A DNA stretch of 64,000 nt from Siphonodentalium dalli (taxonomy: Eukaryota > Mollusca > Scaphopoda > Gadilida > Siphonodentaliidae), in contig CP136064.1 of NCBI GenBank assembly GCA_032622095.1, forward strand, positions 150,227,819 through 150,291,818, given 5' to 3'. The notes beneath the pieces were generated by a model. The model was not told the origin of the DNA. It worked only from the letters and a program-made list of their open reading frames with translations, and searched no databases. The position numbers and the translations under genes are program-made. Below are positions 1-64,000 of the stretch, in pieces. Position 1 is the stretch's first letter, and every line of letters starts with the position of its first letter.

Positions 1-119
1 TCTCTAGAAATTTGAACAATATCTAATCTTTGATATGGGTTACGAATTCTCCAATTGTGTTAAGAGCCTGGCAGGCAAGGAACTACAGGTACATGTATAC
101 CTTATCCCACCTATTTACT

Positions 120-344
120 ACTATTTAAAAATATAAGTACCGTCGTTAACAGCTTTTACTAAATACTCATTGACAATTAGTTCCCTTAGGAAATGTTCAG
201 ATAGTATTGTTATTTGTTGAACTTATTATCTGAACATTTCCCAGCAATGAATATGAATCATTCTGCTCTTGTATTATCCGTTTTTATGCCTGTCGTCTGC
301 TTTTATTACATGAACAGCCCTCCAAATGAATAATGTACCATTCC
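120..344. repeat. Palindromic MITE, family A copy
   Basis: The block holds TACTAAATACTCATTGAC, then GGAAATGTTCAGAT and, inverted, ATCTGAACATTTCC about 40 bp later. The same block recurs near 11059, 11400, 40687 and 42388. Family A copies begin TTTAACCCTTT and end AAAGGGTTAAA where complete. Here the outer ends are unclear. Confidence 0.6.
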
Positions 345-2570
345 AATGTCCATCCGTCCGTCCGTCTGTACATCAGCAATTCTTTAAACATCTTCTTCTC
401 CAGAAACATAAGACCGAATGGGTTCATATTTGGTGTGGATGTTCCCTAGGTGACTCACATTCAGATTTGTTCAAATGAGGTCACTTGGTCAAATAGTTGC
501 CAGGGACATAAATCTTTCCCTCCATAGTAATTCTTAAAACGACTTCTCAAATACCATCGGGCCGAATGGGTTCCTATTTGGTATGAAGGGTCCTTGGGTG
601 ACTGGGGTTCAGATTTGTTCAAATGAGGTCACTGGGTCAAATGTGGGTAGGACCAGGGACATAACTCCAAAAAGAAGCATTTTTTTTTAGAGTGAACTCC
701 TTTAACCAAAACAAAAATGTGAATTTAAAAAAAAATATTTAAATAAAAAGAAGAAATTTAATTTAAATTCAGATTTAACTCCATGGTCAATTAAATTTTT
801 TCAGCATCTTAAACAAATTGAAAAACTAATGCCATTGCCATTATGAAGGTTATGGCCCCTGGCCCTTCACTCAAGTTTACTGCTTCTGCCATCCCTGGTC
901 CCAAAAATAATATTTACTCAAATTCTTGACAGAGAATCATTAATAAGAAGCATTACTTTGGTTCCAAGTGTGTGCCTACACATGTCAAGTGAAATCTGAC
1001 ATATCTATGAACATTCTCTGTAGATCTGCTAGAGGTCATTAATTCCTAATTACAACAACAATCTATCAATATGTATTTGTTCAAATATCTCAATAGCACA
1101 TTTAACACTCCCACTCGCACCACCTCACAAGAAAACATATTTGACACTGCCAACTATACTACATGTATTTCAGTTTTGATCAGATAGGGTCACCAGGTCA
1201 AATAGGGGAAATGCCAGGGTCATACTTTCCCTCTATAGTAACCCTTGAAAAGTCTTCTTTGAAAGAATCACCAGGTCTATGTGATTCAGATATGTTCACC
1301 GGGTCAAATAGGTGTAGGCCAGGTACAGTACTCTTTCTCTCCATAGTGATTCATGATATGTCTTCTTTGCAAGAACCAAATGGCCTATTTGCTTACATTT
1401 GGTATAAAATGACCTTGGGGTGACAGGAATTCAAATTTGTGAAAATGGGATCACAAAATCAAATAAGGACAGAGTCAGGGACATAACTATTTCACTCCAT
1501 AGTAATTGTTAAAACATGTTTCAAGAACTAGTTGGCTTATTTAGCATGGGATGTTTTTGTTTGAATGGAATTCAGATTTGTTAAAATGGGGTCACCAGGT
1601 CAAATAGGGTCCAAGCAAAGGACTGTTTCCCGCCATAATAATTCTTAATATGCTTCCTTCACAAGAACCATCAGGTCTATTTTACTGATATTTTGTAAGG
1701 GTTCTTTAGTGACTGGGATTCAAATTTATTCAGATGGGGTCACCAGGTCAAATAGGGCGGGGGTCCCGGGACCAGGGACATAACTTTCTCTATAGTAATT
1801 CTTAAAATGTCTTCTCAAGAGAGGTTGGACTGTTTAGTTTACATATGGTATGGATGGTCCTTTGGTGACAGAGATTCAGATTTGTTAAAATGAGGTCAAC
1901 CTGTCAAGAAATGGTGGGGCTACAGGGACTTTAAACCACTTTTCTGTCTAATAAAATAATATTGATAATTGATATATCAAACTCATTAAAATATCTACCT
2001 TGGAACCACCTGACTGATTAATCTGGGTCCATGGATAATTGGGCTTCAAACATGTCTAAATGGTTTTTTAAAAAGGTGGTTGTGAGATTGGAAATTTACA
2101 ACAATTAAGAAAGTTTGAGGTGTCGGTTGTGAAATTCCAACCTAAGGAACATTTGCAAAAGGATTTACAAACTTGGGAGTCCGGTCGGGATGGGGCTAAT
2201 TATGAGCTGGAAAGGGGGGGGGGGGGGGTGGGGTGGTGATCAGTAGTGTACAATTGGTAATTTCAAGTTGGATATTCACCGATCTCCATACATGAAGCCT
2301 CTCTAAAAGGATTTACGAACTTGGGAGTCCGGTCGGGAGGGGGCTTGTTATGAGCTGGAAGGGGGGGGGGGGGGGGGGGGGGGGGGGCGGGGTAGTGATC
2401 AGTAGTGTACAATTGGTAATTTCAAGTTGGATATTCACCGATCTACATACATGAAGCCTCTCTAGTCCTGTTTAGAACTACTTCTTTTAAAGTTCTGACT
2501 GTTGTGGCCTCCAAAGTACCAGTCTTTTCAGTCAGGTGAGCGACCCCACAGTCATTGACTGTCTTGTAAT
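345..2570 (+). repeat. HINE-type element D: tandem 'GGTCACCAGGTCAAATAGGG' core with 3' hairpin
   Basis: A (TCCG)n tract at about 349-366 is followed by at least six degenerate copies of a unit of roughly 200 bp. Each unit carries 'TTCAGATTTGTTCAAATGGG', 'GGTCACCAGGTCAAATAGGG', 'AGGGACATAACT' and 'CATAGTAATTCTTAAAA'. The right end is a stem-loop, ACAGTCATTGACTGT, followed by CTTGT. The same body and end recur at 53262-53900 and 55320-56601, and the bare end at 23280-23367. No coding potential is seen. Confidence 0.7.
2125..2470 (+). repeat. 145-bp tandem duplication with G-homopolymers, inside element D
   Basis: Two copies of a block start 'ACTTGGGAGTCCGGTCGGGA' and run through 'GTGATCAGTAGTGTACAATT' to 'CATGAAGCCTCTCTA'. 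Each contains a G run (15 at 2214-2228, 27 at 2361-2387). The related element at 56350-56480 has one copy and no long G run. Confidence 0.75.
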
Positions 2571-3169
2571 TGAATGGGGGAATCCATTTATTCAGAACGT
2601 GTTAAAAATGCGACCCTCCAGCTTTGTCTGTGAAGATGGGTATGTATGCCAGGTGCACAATATTAACTTGGTAGTTAACCGTTTCAGTGCCAAGTCCGAT
2701 TTTTGTATCAACCCATATTTCCTTGATCACTTTTCAAATTTATTTATTATAATAATGTGATACATAATGATGGAAAGAGCTCTTAGAGGTGGCATTTTCA
2801 CCAAAATAATTTCTCTGGCATTATTCAACAAAAACTCTTAAATTTCTCATGCCAACAGACGGAGAACTGTGGCGAGAATGAATGTCAACACCTCAAGGTT
2901 TCTACCATTTATTGTTGGCTGTATTTTAATATATTTTAAAAATTTCTATAATATGTCTATCTATTAATGCTACATTATTATGTATGTGTAGGTCCTGGAC
3001 ACCTAGTTTATTCTAAATCAGGAAAACTATCAAACAAAGGTTCAAGAGTATTTCCTTGAAGTTTAGTATGTTTTGTCAATGTTATACTTCTTCATACTGA
3101 CCCCATCATCATAAAAGTTTTTAATAGTAAAATATAACATAGCAGAGGCATGAACTTCATATATTAGGC
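2571..3169. other. Non-repetitive intergenic or intronic stretch, nothing recognised
   Basis: AT-rich sequence between the end of element D and the CACTG-ended element. I see no exon, repeat copy or RNA gene. Confidence 0.4.
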
Positions 3170-3770
3170 CACTGTTTTTTTATTAGTTGGTTAGCGGAAT
3201 TTTTTCTGGAAAAGTTGGGTCGGTCGGTCGGAAAAAAAAATATGGAAAAATCTTAAATATTCAAATTTTCAAATAAAATAACTTTGTATCATATCTATTA
3301 TCTTACATCTATTATTGGCATCTCAATATACAGCAAGATACTTGATCTTACTAGAAAAACAAGGTTGACATACATGTTTGTAATCACTTTTAATACTCTT
3401 TAAATATAACATAGCGAAAACAAAAACACAATTTCAGACTCAGACGTTTTTTTACATCATCAGTTTATATATACCGGTATCAAGAAAAACAAATTGAGTT
3501 ACATCATCGCCAATGGGCCAATCGTAACGATACTGTGGCGTAATTGACATATCGGAAAGCGACAGTCCTTCATTGTAACATACATTCAATATAAACAGAC
3601 AGATTCTTATGTTTTATATAAGTAGATAGAGGGGTGATATTTTATCGAAGATGCCAATGACTGGACACAAGACACCCATATAAAGGCATATTTACTACTA
3701 CTACTAGTAGTACTACTATATATTCAGTTATTCTAAAATTTAAATACAAGAATGGATGATTTTGCCTTTT

Positions 3771-5801
3771 TAGCTCAACTTACTTTTGTAAGTTTGAGCT
3801 ATTGCCATGGCTTGGCGTCCGTCGTCCGTGTGTCCGTCAACAATTTCCTTTGGCGCGGGCTACAGGTCGTACCTTTGGTCTGATCTTTATGAAATTTTGC
3901 ATGAATGTTGACATTGACATGTAGATGGGAACGAGTCATTTTGGGGTCATTCGGCCAAAAAACATGGCCGCTGGTGGCCATCTTGGATTTCAAAATTCAA
4001 TCCATTGGCGCGGGCTACAGGTCGTACTGTTCGTTTGATCATCATGAAATTTGTCATGGATCTTAATATTGACATGTAGATGGGAACGAGTCATTTTGGG
4101 GTCGTTCGGCCAAAAAACATGGCCGTCAGCAGCCATCTTGGATTTTACTCTTTGCATGACTAAATCCTTTGGCACAGGCTACAGGTCGTAGTTTTGATCG
4201 GAACTTCATGAAATTTGTCATGTATGTTAACAATGACATGTAGATGGGAACGAGTGATTTTGGGGTTGTTCGGCCAAAAAACATGGCCGCCAGCAGCCAT
4301 CTTGGATTTTACTCTTTGCATGACTAAATCCTTTGGCGCGGGCTACATGTCGTACCTTTGGTCTGATCTTTATGAAATTTGTCATGAATGTTGACAATGA
4401 CATGTAGATGGGAACGAGTCATTTTGGGGTCGTTCGGCCAAAAAACATGGCCGCTGGCAGCCATCTTGGATTTTACTCTTTGCATGACTAAATCCTTTGG
4501 CGCAGGCTACAGGTCGTAGTTTTAATCAGAACTTCATGAAATTTGTCATGGATGTTAACAATGACATGTGGATGGGAACGAGTGATTTTGGGGTTGGTCG
4601 GCCAAAACACATGGCCGCCAGCAGCCATCATGGATTTTACTCTTTGCATGACTAAGTCCTTTGGCGCGGGCTACAGGTCGTACATATGGTCTGATCTTTA
4701 TGAATTTTGTGATGAATGTTGACATTGACATGTAGATGGGAACGAGTCATTTTGGGGTCATTCGGCCAAAAAACATGGCCGCTGGTGGCCATTTTGGATT
4801 TCAAAATTCAATCCATTGGCGCGGGCTACAGGTCGTGCTGTTCGTCTGATCATCATGAAATTTGTCATGGATGTTAATATTGACATGTAGATGGGAACGA
4901 GTGATTTTGGGGTCGTTCAGCCAAAAAACATGGCCGCCAGCAGCCATCTTGGATTGTACTCTTTGCATGACTAAATTCTTTGGCGCGGGCTACAGGTCGT
5001 ACATTTGGTCTGACCTTTATGAAATTTGTCATGAATATTGATATTGACATGTATATGGGAACGAGTCATTTTGGGGTCATACGGCCAAAAAACATGGCCG
5101 CTGGCAGCCATCTTAGATTTCAAAATTCAATCCATAGGCACGGGCTACAGGTCGTACTGTTTGTCTGATCATCATGATATTTATCATGGATGTTAATATT
5201 AACATGTAGATGGGAACGAGTCATTTTGGGGTCGTTTGGCTAAAAAACATGTCCGCCAGCAGCCATATTGGATTTTACTCTTTGCATGAATAAATCCTTT
5301 GGTGCGGGCTACAGGTCGTAGCTTTGGTCGGAACTTCAAGAAATTTGTCTTGTATGTTAACAATGACATGTAGATGGGAAACGAGTCATTTTGGGGTCGT
5401 TCAGCCGAAAAACATGGCCGCCATCAGCCATCTTGGATTTTACTCTTTGCATGACCAAATCCATTGGCACAGGCTACAGGTCATACCTTTGATCAGATCA
5501 TTATGAGATTTGTAAAGGCTGTAGATGGGAACAAGTCATTTTGTGCTAATTCGGAAAAAAACATGGCTGCCGGTGGCCATTTTAGAATTTACTCTTTGCA
5601 TCAATAAATCCTTTGGCACACCATAATCACCACATCCCTGATCCGATCATTATGAAACCTGTTATGAATGTTGATATTGACATGTACATCTAGTCTTACT
5701 TAGACATTTCAATTAGCACTTTTCCTATTCCTCCATTTACTGTCGACCATTAAATTATTCCCCTACCTAAGTTGAGCTACAGTGTCATTGACACTTTCAT
5801 T
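3771..5801 (+). repeat. HINE/pearl-like element C with ~12 tandem 160-bp units (array 1)
   Basis: It starts TAGCTCAACTTACTTTTGTA, then a GTCCGTCGTCCGTGTGTCCG tract. About twelve units of about 156-166 bp follow, each with 'GGCGCGGGCTACAGGTCGTA', 'GACATGTAGATGGGAACGAG', 'TCATTTTGGGGTC' and 'AAAACATGGCCGC'. Two unit subtypes occur, with junctions 'ATTTCAAAATTCAATCCATT' or 'TTTACTCTTTGCATGACTAA'. The right end is AAGTTGAGCT (inverse of the left AGCTCAACTT) plus a stem-loop AGTGTCATTGACACT. Short terminal inverted repeats, tandem core and 3' hairpin resemble molluscan pearl elements and Helentron-associated HINEs. Confidence 0.75.
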
Positions 5802-5984
5802 TGAGTTTTGGTCTCAATTTAATAAATTTCAATTTTATTTGCAAATTATTTCTTAATATTAACCTGCACTGGCACTTCTTCAACAATAGCCCTGCTTCCA
5901 GCGAAAATGTACTTGTATCCAAATGAACCGAGGGCCGACACCGGAACCATCGGTTTCCTCAATTTCGTTGACCCCCTCAGTAAA

Positions 5985-6236
5985 GCTGAATAGGTCACTC
6001 TCACTGGTTTTCTGTGATAAAGTTACCCAGGTTCCTGAAATTGTGATAAAGTTACCCAGGTTGCAGAGGATTGTGATAAAGTTACCCAGGTTAAGAATAT
6101 TTCATGTTTAGCAACAAATTATTAATTTAACCTGGGTAACTTTATCACAATTTTCTCCAACCTGGGTAACTTTATCCCAATTTCAGGAACCTGGGTAACT
6201 TTATCACAGAAAACCAGTGAGAGTGACCTATTCAGC
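5985..6236. mobile_element. 252-bp palindromic MITE with 9-bp target duplication (Mutator-like candidate)
   Basis: A near-perfect inverted repeat starts GCTGAATAGGTCACTCTCAC. Each arm contains three copies of GTGATAAAGTTACCCAGGTT. The flanks are CTCAGTAAA (5976-5984) and CTCTGTAAA (6237-6245), a 9-bp duplication with one mismatch, as for MULE-type elements. It sits inside a former reading frame on the minus strand. Confidence 0.8.
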
Positions 6237-6407
6237 CTCTGTAAATTGTTCGGTAAGACCACCAAAGTAGTCACGACGAATCAATGCATCGTCCTCAACA
6301 AACGAGAACAGCTCTCGAACTGTAATTTCAGGATAAACACATTTCAGCTGTTTTCTTGTGGTCTTGTTTTCTGAAATGACAACTGCACACAGATATACTT
6401 TCGCCAT
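6228..6407 (-). pseudogene. 59-aa minus-strand ORF (MAKVYLCAVVISENKTT...), cut by the MITE
   Basis: An ATG at 6405-6407 opens 59 codons to a TAG at 6228-6230. The last two residues and the stop come from the inserted palindromic MITE. Across the MITE the same frame continues for about 31 more codons before a stop at about 5880. The text reads like real protein, for example CVYPEITVRELFSFVEDD, not a random frame. I do not recognise the family. It belongs to the surrounding CACTG-ended element or to captured host sequence. Confidence 0.45.
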
Positions 6408-6689
6408 TTCGAAAAAAACAAAAGTAGCCTAGCGTTATTACTAGATTACCTAGTAGCGGAAGTGATACAGAAAACACGGATGCGAAACGTCGCCAAAATT
6501 AATCCGTTCCTACAAACGGTACACAAACCGATCTTTTTTCATTTTTTTTAATAAAATAAAATTTTGAGTGCGGAAAAAACGGGTCGGCGGCAATAAAAAA
6601 AAGTTTGGAACACAATTTTATTTTTTTCTAAAAAACGAAGAAAAAAAAAGACTCAGGGGATCCGCGAACCAACTAATAAAAAAACAGTG

Positions 6690-7765
6690 GCGTTAATACT
6701 TTGATTCATTTCTTAAATTCCTACCATTTAAAATTCTATTTATATTCATGTTATAAAAGGTAATATTTCCTCTTGAAACAAGGGGTGTTGTTGACTGAGC
6801 CATAATGAGGAGCAGACCTTTAATACCCTTCGCTATAAACTTCAGACATACTTTTAATATCCCCCTATACTCTATCCCACAGACATTATGATGAGCCAAG
6901 ATCGACACTCTCAGCCTTGGAGAGTATGATAATCTGATCGTTATATTCTCACACCCAGCATAAAAAATATTGCCCGAGACTTGGCACGATTCAATGTTCA
7001 TGGGACTGTTTTGTTTTGTTCATGTAACACTAACTTTGTGAGAAACTGTCTTACCACTTCACAATTATGTGTGGTTTGGCTGCAAATAAGTTTGAATGTT
7101 CATCATATCTACAGTCTGGTCCAAAATAAACCATCATCACATTCACTACTGAATGCAAAACTCATTCACTCACTGAAAGGATTGTCCCATTCAGTTTAAA
7201 GCTTTGGACTGGTCTACAGGTATTCTCCATTTTTAGGGCTGTTCAAATCATATAAGCAGAAGACATGAAAACACCCTATTCTCATTCATTTATTTGCGGG
7301 AATGTTTAGGGATGTTCATCTAATATTAAAGATCAATTGAACTGATGAATTGATTGTGCTTGCAAATGAATGAATGAACGAATCAAGTAACTACCGGTAT
7401 CTATCAGCCACTATCTGAGGTATCAAAGGGTTAAAGATGGTCTTATCTCTTTCTGACACCACTTTCTACAACAACAAAAAACATTTCTAGGAAACTCGTT
7501 TTTGATGGCACCTTTAACACTACTGTACCCAAGCAAACACATGAGAATCATCTGGTGTTACAAATATTTCATATAAAAGTGTTATAAAAGATAAATTTTC
7601 AATCAAACTGTAACGTGTTCTAAAAATAGCCACATAAACTCTCTCGATTCATAGAAAAATTACTTTCCTAGTGACAGAAGCTCCAGTTGACTGGTTTCCC
7701 TCATAATTATTATTTTACACCCGAATCTATTCAAAATGTTCAGAGAAGAAATACACCATCTTTAA
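6690..7765. other. Unique AT-rich stretch, nothing recognised
   Basis: Lies between the CACTG-ended element and the Harbinger-like MITE. Short open frames on both strands (6693-7001, 6981-7199) have no recognisable domain and no splice context. Confidence 0.4.
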
Positions 7766-8274
7766 GGGGCTTGTTACATGAGCCGGGACAACTCGGTTAA
7801 CCGGGACAACCCGGTCTGCCGGGTGCCTCGGTCTTCTGTGCTTTCTCACTAAAATAATGGTGTGCTGTTACATGAGTCGGGTCAACTCGGCAAACCGAGT
7901 TGTTCCGCCCCGCCTAACCGGGACAACTCGGTTAGCCGGGACAGCTCGGCTCATGTAACAGCGAGTCATCCCGGCTAGTCTGGAACGTAACACCATTTGT
8001 TTTAACTTGACGTGACGTTAGCCAATAAAATGCTCGCGTCGAGCGAGTGACGTTTAGTGACAAACCAAGCCACTCAGTTATGGGCGTGCCGACATTATGG
8101 ACCGACGTCGTGACGCGTGATTGACAGCTAGATGGGTAGCTAGTTGCGTGAACGTCAACCGAGTTGTCCCGGCTAACCGGGTTGTCCCGGCTCATATAAC
8201 AGCGTGATCAAGTTGTCCCGGCAGATCGGGTTGTCCCGGCTAACCGAGTTGTCCCGGCTCATGTAACAAGCCCC
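7766..8274. mobile_element. 509-bp TIR element with TAA duplication (PIF/Harbinger-like MITE)
   Basis: The ends GGGGCTTGTTACATGAGCCG... are inverted at the right and flanked by TAA on both sides, the 3-bp TWA target typical of PIF/Harbinger. The arms carry repeated 'CCGGGACAACTCGGTTA' motifs, likely transposase-binding repeats, and inner palindromes around TGTTACATGAG / CTCATGTAACA. The GC content is far above the surroundings. A truncated relative lies at 59065-59417. Confidence 0.8.
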
Positions 8275-9293
8275 TAAGTCACAAGGTTGAAAATTATTTT
8301 TCAATTCTTGATGAAGGATTCTTTGAATCTAGCCAACAAATTTTGAGTTTTATATAATTTGGGACTAGTAGTGATATACCAACCAGTTGGAATATCTATT
8401 TATAGCGTATACATATACTTTAGACACACATGTAAATGTATAGGAATATAGTGATGTACACAAAACATGTTCAGTCTTGAGATTGTATTCAAAAGATGTA
8501 ACCAGTACATAGTAGCATCTATTTTGAATACTGTTACAATTTTGTTTTCAAGCTTGAAATAACTGGCTTTATGATGATCATTGAGAAGTTGAATTGTTCC
8601 TAAAATCATATTATGCCCAGTAAAATAGGGTAAAATAGATTTGTGCCTGCTATTGTGATAGAATTTAATTTAGTTGATGATCAAACACATACATTCCAAA
8701 ACCATAGCTACAAATCCATCATACAGCATTTATACAAAGCACTTGGCAGGACCAAGCTCATATTAAACTACTAGAGTTTATATATTTTCACTTAGGACAA
8801 TATATCCACCGCTCACTCTCTCTATTGACTACATAAAGCCTGCCTAATAAATGTTACGTTTATTAAAACGTCAATGTACTAATAGCTTTATTAGGTCAAC
8901 ATAGCTTTAGTAGGTTTGTACTACTTTTATGACGTAATTTGATATGCAAATTGTGCAGTTAACTAGGGACCTCAACTGGCCTTTATAGTGACGTCATTGT
9001 GATTTCAGAATGTTTCTATCATGCATAATTCACTGTTATTGATACAAAATTTGTAAAATGATATATGTTTTAGCTCTAAACATATATATACATCATCAGA
9101 ACAAGGTCTGCTGTATAGAATAACTGTAAAAAGGCCAACAAACTATTTCGCTCTAAGCTGCACTCCGGTTTTCCCACGTCATGAATGCTAATTAGTTTGC
9201 TTGACCTAATAAATGTAAGGGCATCATCAAAGCAATGAATGTTAAAGTCTGAGGAAAATGACAGATTTACCTCACAAATGGCAAGTTTTGCGC

Positions 9294-9441
9294 GAATATG
9301 TAGCTAATATTGTCGCTTAAACTGTTTGTGTCTGCTCGGGGGATTTGGCATATATTGGACTCGGTAGAGCCTCGCCCAATAGATGCTCAAATCCCCCTCA
9401 TGGACAAAAACAGTTTAAGCGACAACACTAGCAACATATTC
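9294..9441. repeat. Foldback repeat, ~50-bp arms
   Basis: The left arm is GAATATGTAGCTAATATTGT, then CGCTTAAACTGTTT and GGGGGATTT. The right arm is the imperfect inverse ending CAACATATTC. It is likely a small palindromic MITE. The region 8275-9293 to its left has no recognised feature. Confidence 0.65.
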
Positions 9442-9470
9442 TATATATAACAATTCTAGCACATATCTAT

Positions 9471-9555
9471 AAACCCTTTCTAAATACCAGTACTTATTGA
9501 GGAGTATACTTTTATAACTGAGTCGGAGAATCCATTTATTAAAGAAAGGGTTAAA
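9471..9555. repeat. Short family-A-like foldback (AACCCTTTCT...AGAAAGGGTT)
   Basis: AAACCCTTTCTAAAT at the left mirrors ATTAAAGAAAGGGTT at the right. The ends match family A, but it is only about 85 bp long and lacks the internal palindrome, so it is probably an internally deleted copy. From 9556 to 11058 I see nothing to annotate. Confidence 0.5.
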
Positions 9556-11058
9556 ACCTTCAAAATTGTTGTGAAATGGTATTCAGTGGCCCTGATTTAC
9601 TGTGCAAATTTCCTGGCATATAAACTGACAAGTTGAAATTGTATTCAATCTGTCATTATATTAAACAGAGTGCAATTATAGAGATTTCCTAAGTTATTGC
9701 AAAGCGGCTTACCACATTTCCTGATAGAGAACTGTTCTAGTTAAACAGGATTTGCTCAATTGAACCTACAAATTATGTGTATGTAGTTTGTAAGGAGGGA
9801 TATCAAAACATGCCTAGGCATAATATCTATGACTGAACTCTTCAATATAGCAATGAAAAATGTGTCTTCTTATAATTTGCCATATGATTGTTATACAAAA
9901 TAATGTGAGGGAAAAAGAGCCCCTTTATTTTGATCTACCAGTTTAAAGTGATAATTTCTAGTATTTCAAGAAGTCTTTCTGAGGTACATGAGTATAAAAT
10001 ATGTATAAACATATTTGTCAACCTTGTTTGATCCCCGGAATGTGACATTGTACAACCTAAGAGATAAGTTGCATTGTAATATTTATAGCAAGGTGTTTCA
10101 AATGCTTACTGTGGATCACATGTCTTCAATACCAGAAAAAGCAACTCATATAATCACCCTTTATGGCCTTACCAGTATTAACATGCAACAAAGGAACTTT
10201 GTAGTGAGAAGAACAAAAAATAACTTCTTCATTGGCAGGTCTACATATTAATTTTGAACTATCTGCTGTAATAGTTGCTTTCTCAGTTTTGTATATAAGT
10301 GTCTATTCCCTGTGGTTCTTATTACAAGTCTGCCAATGTGGAGTGAGTCATGAGAACAAGAGAGGAAGATCTTAAGTGAATGTGAAGCACTTTACACAGG
10401 TATATCTGGCAATAATGAATGTGTTAATTCTATTCAACATTAGTTGTGAAACTTATAGTGCAATAGTGTGCATGGCGCATTTCTCATGAATATCATGGGT
10501 AAATTGTGTTATCTGATGATTGATATTTTTGTTGGCGGGAGTTATGGTTTTTTTTCGGAGTATGGAGACCTTGGTTTATGCTGTTGCTGGCCAGAATTTT
10601 TTTCAAATGGCCAAAGAAAATAAAACATCCAGCTGTCAATCTGCATGTATCTCACAGTGTTGCTGGAGATAAAGGTTTTGTCACCATGACAATTGGCCAA
10701 CATCCTAAAATTTGGTGTGTTTTCATAGGACCCTCACATTAAATCACCTCAATAAATCAATTGCCAACCTACACTAGTATATGGATCGGATATCTGATGA
10801 TGTCAAACACGTCAAAAGGTCATATGCCCCATGTTTCATGTGCTCTTAGATATCCGCCCTGCAACCCAGGCTCACGGAGGACATACCAGAAGAGTAATGA
10901 TTTGACTGTGACCTAATATCAGATTGCATAATCCAGGCGGATGTGGAGACAAAGTATTGTATTGCATTTAATATTGCTTTGAACTCTCATCAAATTTAGA
11001 ACTACATGGTAAAATGATTCATCACCTAGACTAAAATTTTGTGAATTAATTATTCTAT

Positions 11059-11293
11059 TTTAACCCTTTCTTTACTAAATGGATTCTCATCAGTTATAAA
11101 CCTAAACATTACAATAGTGTATTATTCATCTAGAGGGATGTTCAGCAAATTTAAGCAGATGACAGATAATACAATTACAAATGCAGAACGATTCCTATTT
11201 ATCAGAGGAAAATGTTCAGATTGTTGAACTTATTATCTGATCATTTCCTAAGGGAGATACTCAACTTTGAATATTTAGTAAAAGAGGGTTAAA
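11059..11293. mobile_element. Family A palindromic MITE, complete copy
   Basis: It starts TTTAACCCTTTCTTTACTAA and ends with the inverse, ATATTTAGTAAAAGAGGGTT AAA. It contains the internal block AAATGTTCAGATTGTTGAAC and TTATCTGATCATTTCC. It lies about 300 bp upstream of the first kinase exon in this window. Confidence 0.7.
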
Positions 11294-11399
11294 ATACATG
11301 CAACCAAGCTGAACCAAGTGTTCATTTTTGTGGGTTAATTCCTTTTGATTTCATGTAAATTATGGTCATAACTATTTCAATATCAGAACATTATTTCAA

Positions 11400-11555
11400 G
11401 CATTTATGAACACCCATCTTTACATCTAAATAATGAACAGTTATTAATGGGAAATGTTCAGATAATAAGTTTGTCGTTTGTTGAACTTATCATCTGAACA
11501 CGTCTTCAGGGAATGACTCATCAATGAGTATTTAGTATAAAATAAAGGGTTAAAT
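11400..11555. repeat. Family A palindromic MITE, partial copy next to kinase exon a
   Basis: GGGAAATGTTCAGATAATAA is followed by TTGTTGAACTTATCATCTGA and ends TTTAGTATAAAATAAAGGGT TAAA. The left end is not clear. It ends 43 bp before the acceptor of exon a, so it lies within the likely branch-point zone. Confidence 0.6.
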
Positions 11556-11598
11556 GAAATATTTTTAGTTCTATATCTATTCAATATTCTATTTTCAG

Positions 11599-64000
<52,402 letters not shown>

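Larger units (their letters stand above)
3170..6689. mobile_element. 3.5 kb CACTG-ended DNA element (CACTA/EnSpm-like candidate), composite
   Basis: The left end CACTGTTTTTTTATTAGTTG is matched by its reverse complement at the right end. The inverted match runs about 28 bp with one mismatch, and the dinucleotide GC flanks both sides. CACTR ends with a 2-3 bp target duplication are typical of CACTA/EnSpm elements. Inside are a T/A-rich subterminal region, the 160-bp array (3771-5801), a palindromic MITE (5985-6236) and a short minus-strand ORF (6228-6407). No transposase core is recognised, so it is non-autonomous or decayed. Confidence 0.6.

Noticed and set aside
3771-5801. Regularly spaced repeats as a CRISPR array or centromeric satellite
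   Set aside because: Units of about 160 bp with no unique spacers, defined 5' and 3' ends, and dispersed copies. This fits a transposable element core.
5985-6236. Six copies of GTGATAAAGTTACCCAGGTT as a regulatory binding cluster
   Set aside because: They form the two arms of one palindrome with a target duplication, so a MITE explains them fully.
1-11598. Search for the exon with the glycine loop (GNGTYGQVYK) before exon a
   Set aside because: No matching text with splice sites was found by eye in any frame. It is probably left of the window.

Overview
This is a stretch of animal nuclear genome, AT-rich and intron-dominated. The type of repeats points to a lophotrochozoan and most likely a marine mollusc: pearl/HINE-like elements with tandem cores, (TCCG)n tracts, and many palindromic MITEs. 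That assignment is an inference from repeat style and from the one protein seen. No bacterial or viral gene organisation is present.

The only host gene I can support is on the + strand. It is the orthologue of the Ste20/GCK-IV kinases MAP4K4/TNIK/MINK1 (Drosophila misshapen, C. elegans mig-15). Sixteen internal exons between 11599 and 64000 join in a single frame with canonical GT-AG borders and give 475 codons. They cover the kinase domain from just after the glycine loop (K13, E28, HRD 110-112, DFG 130-132, APE 155-157) through HPFIRDQP, then an acidic segment, a His/Pro/Gln-rich exon and the start of the intermediate domain. The 5' exons (N-terminus, glycine loop) lie upstream or were not recognised. 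The CNH (citron homology) domain must lie past 64000. Exons make up under 3% of the gene span.

The rest is intron or upstream DNA packed with transposable-element debris. From left to right the main items are as follows. A long HINE-type repeat (345-2570). A 3.5 kb CACTG-ended element (3170-6689) carrying a 160-bp-unit array, a small minus-strand ORF, and a palindromic MITE that ends that ORF. A Harbinger-like MITE (7766-8274). Several foldback MITEs (9.3-12.6 kb). A Tc1-type MITE (17077-17562). A 1.4 kb TIR element (21052-22444). A second 160-bp array (23368-24530). A 2.9 kb element with perfect 75-bp TIRs (27250-30144). Nested HINEs (32578-34158). A third 160-bp array (36829-38225). A broken tyrosine recombinase on the minus strand (about 38716-40071). 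A 1.3 kb TIR element (44037-45345). A 5.5 kb composite bounded by 185-bp inverted repeats (46994-52472). HINE debris (52.5-57.5 kb). Elements with arrays of short subterminal motifs (57.6-58.7, 61.7-62.1 kb). A LINE fragment next to a truncated Harbinger-like MITE (59065-59790). A hAT-type element inserted into a palindromic MITE (62642-63514), with the empty site preserved elsewhere in this window.

I see no convincing new multi-gene system. The most unusual signals are structural. One is a shared architecture across several repeat families: 5' stem-loop, TCCG tract, tandem core, 3' stem-loop plus CTTGTT. Another is a 302-bp identical tract between two arrays 13.4 kb apart. There are several nested insertions with readable target duplications, and an apparently very short linker in the kinase.
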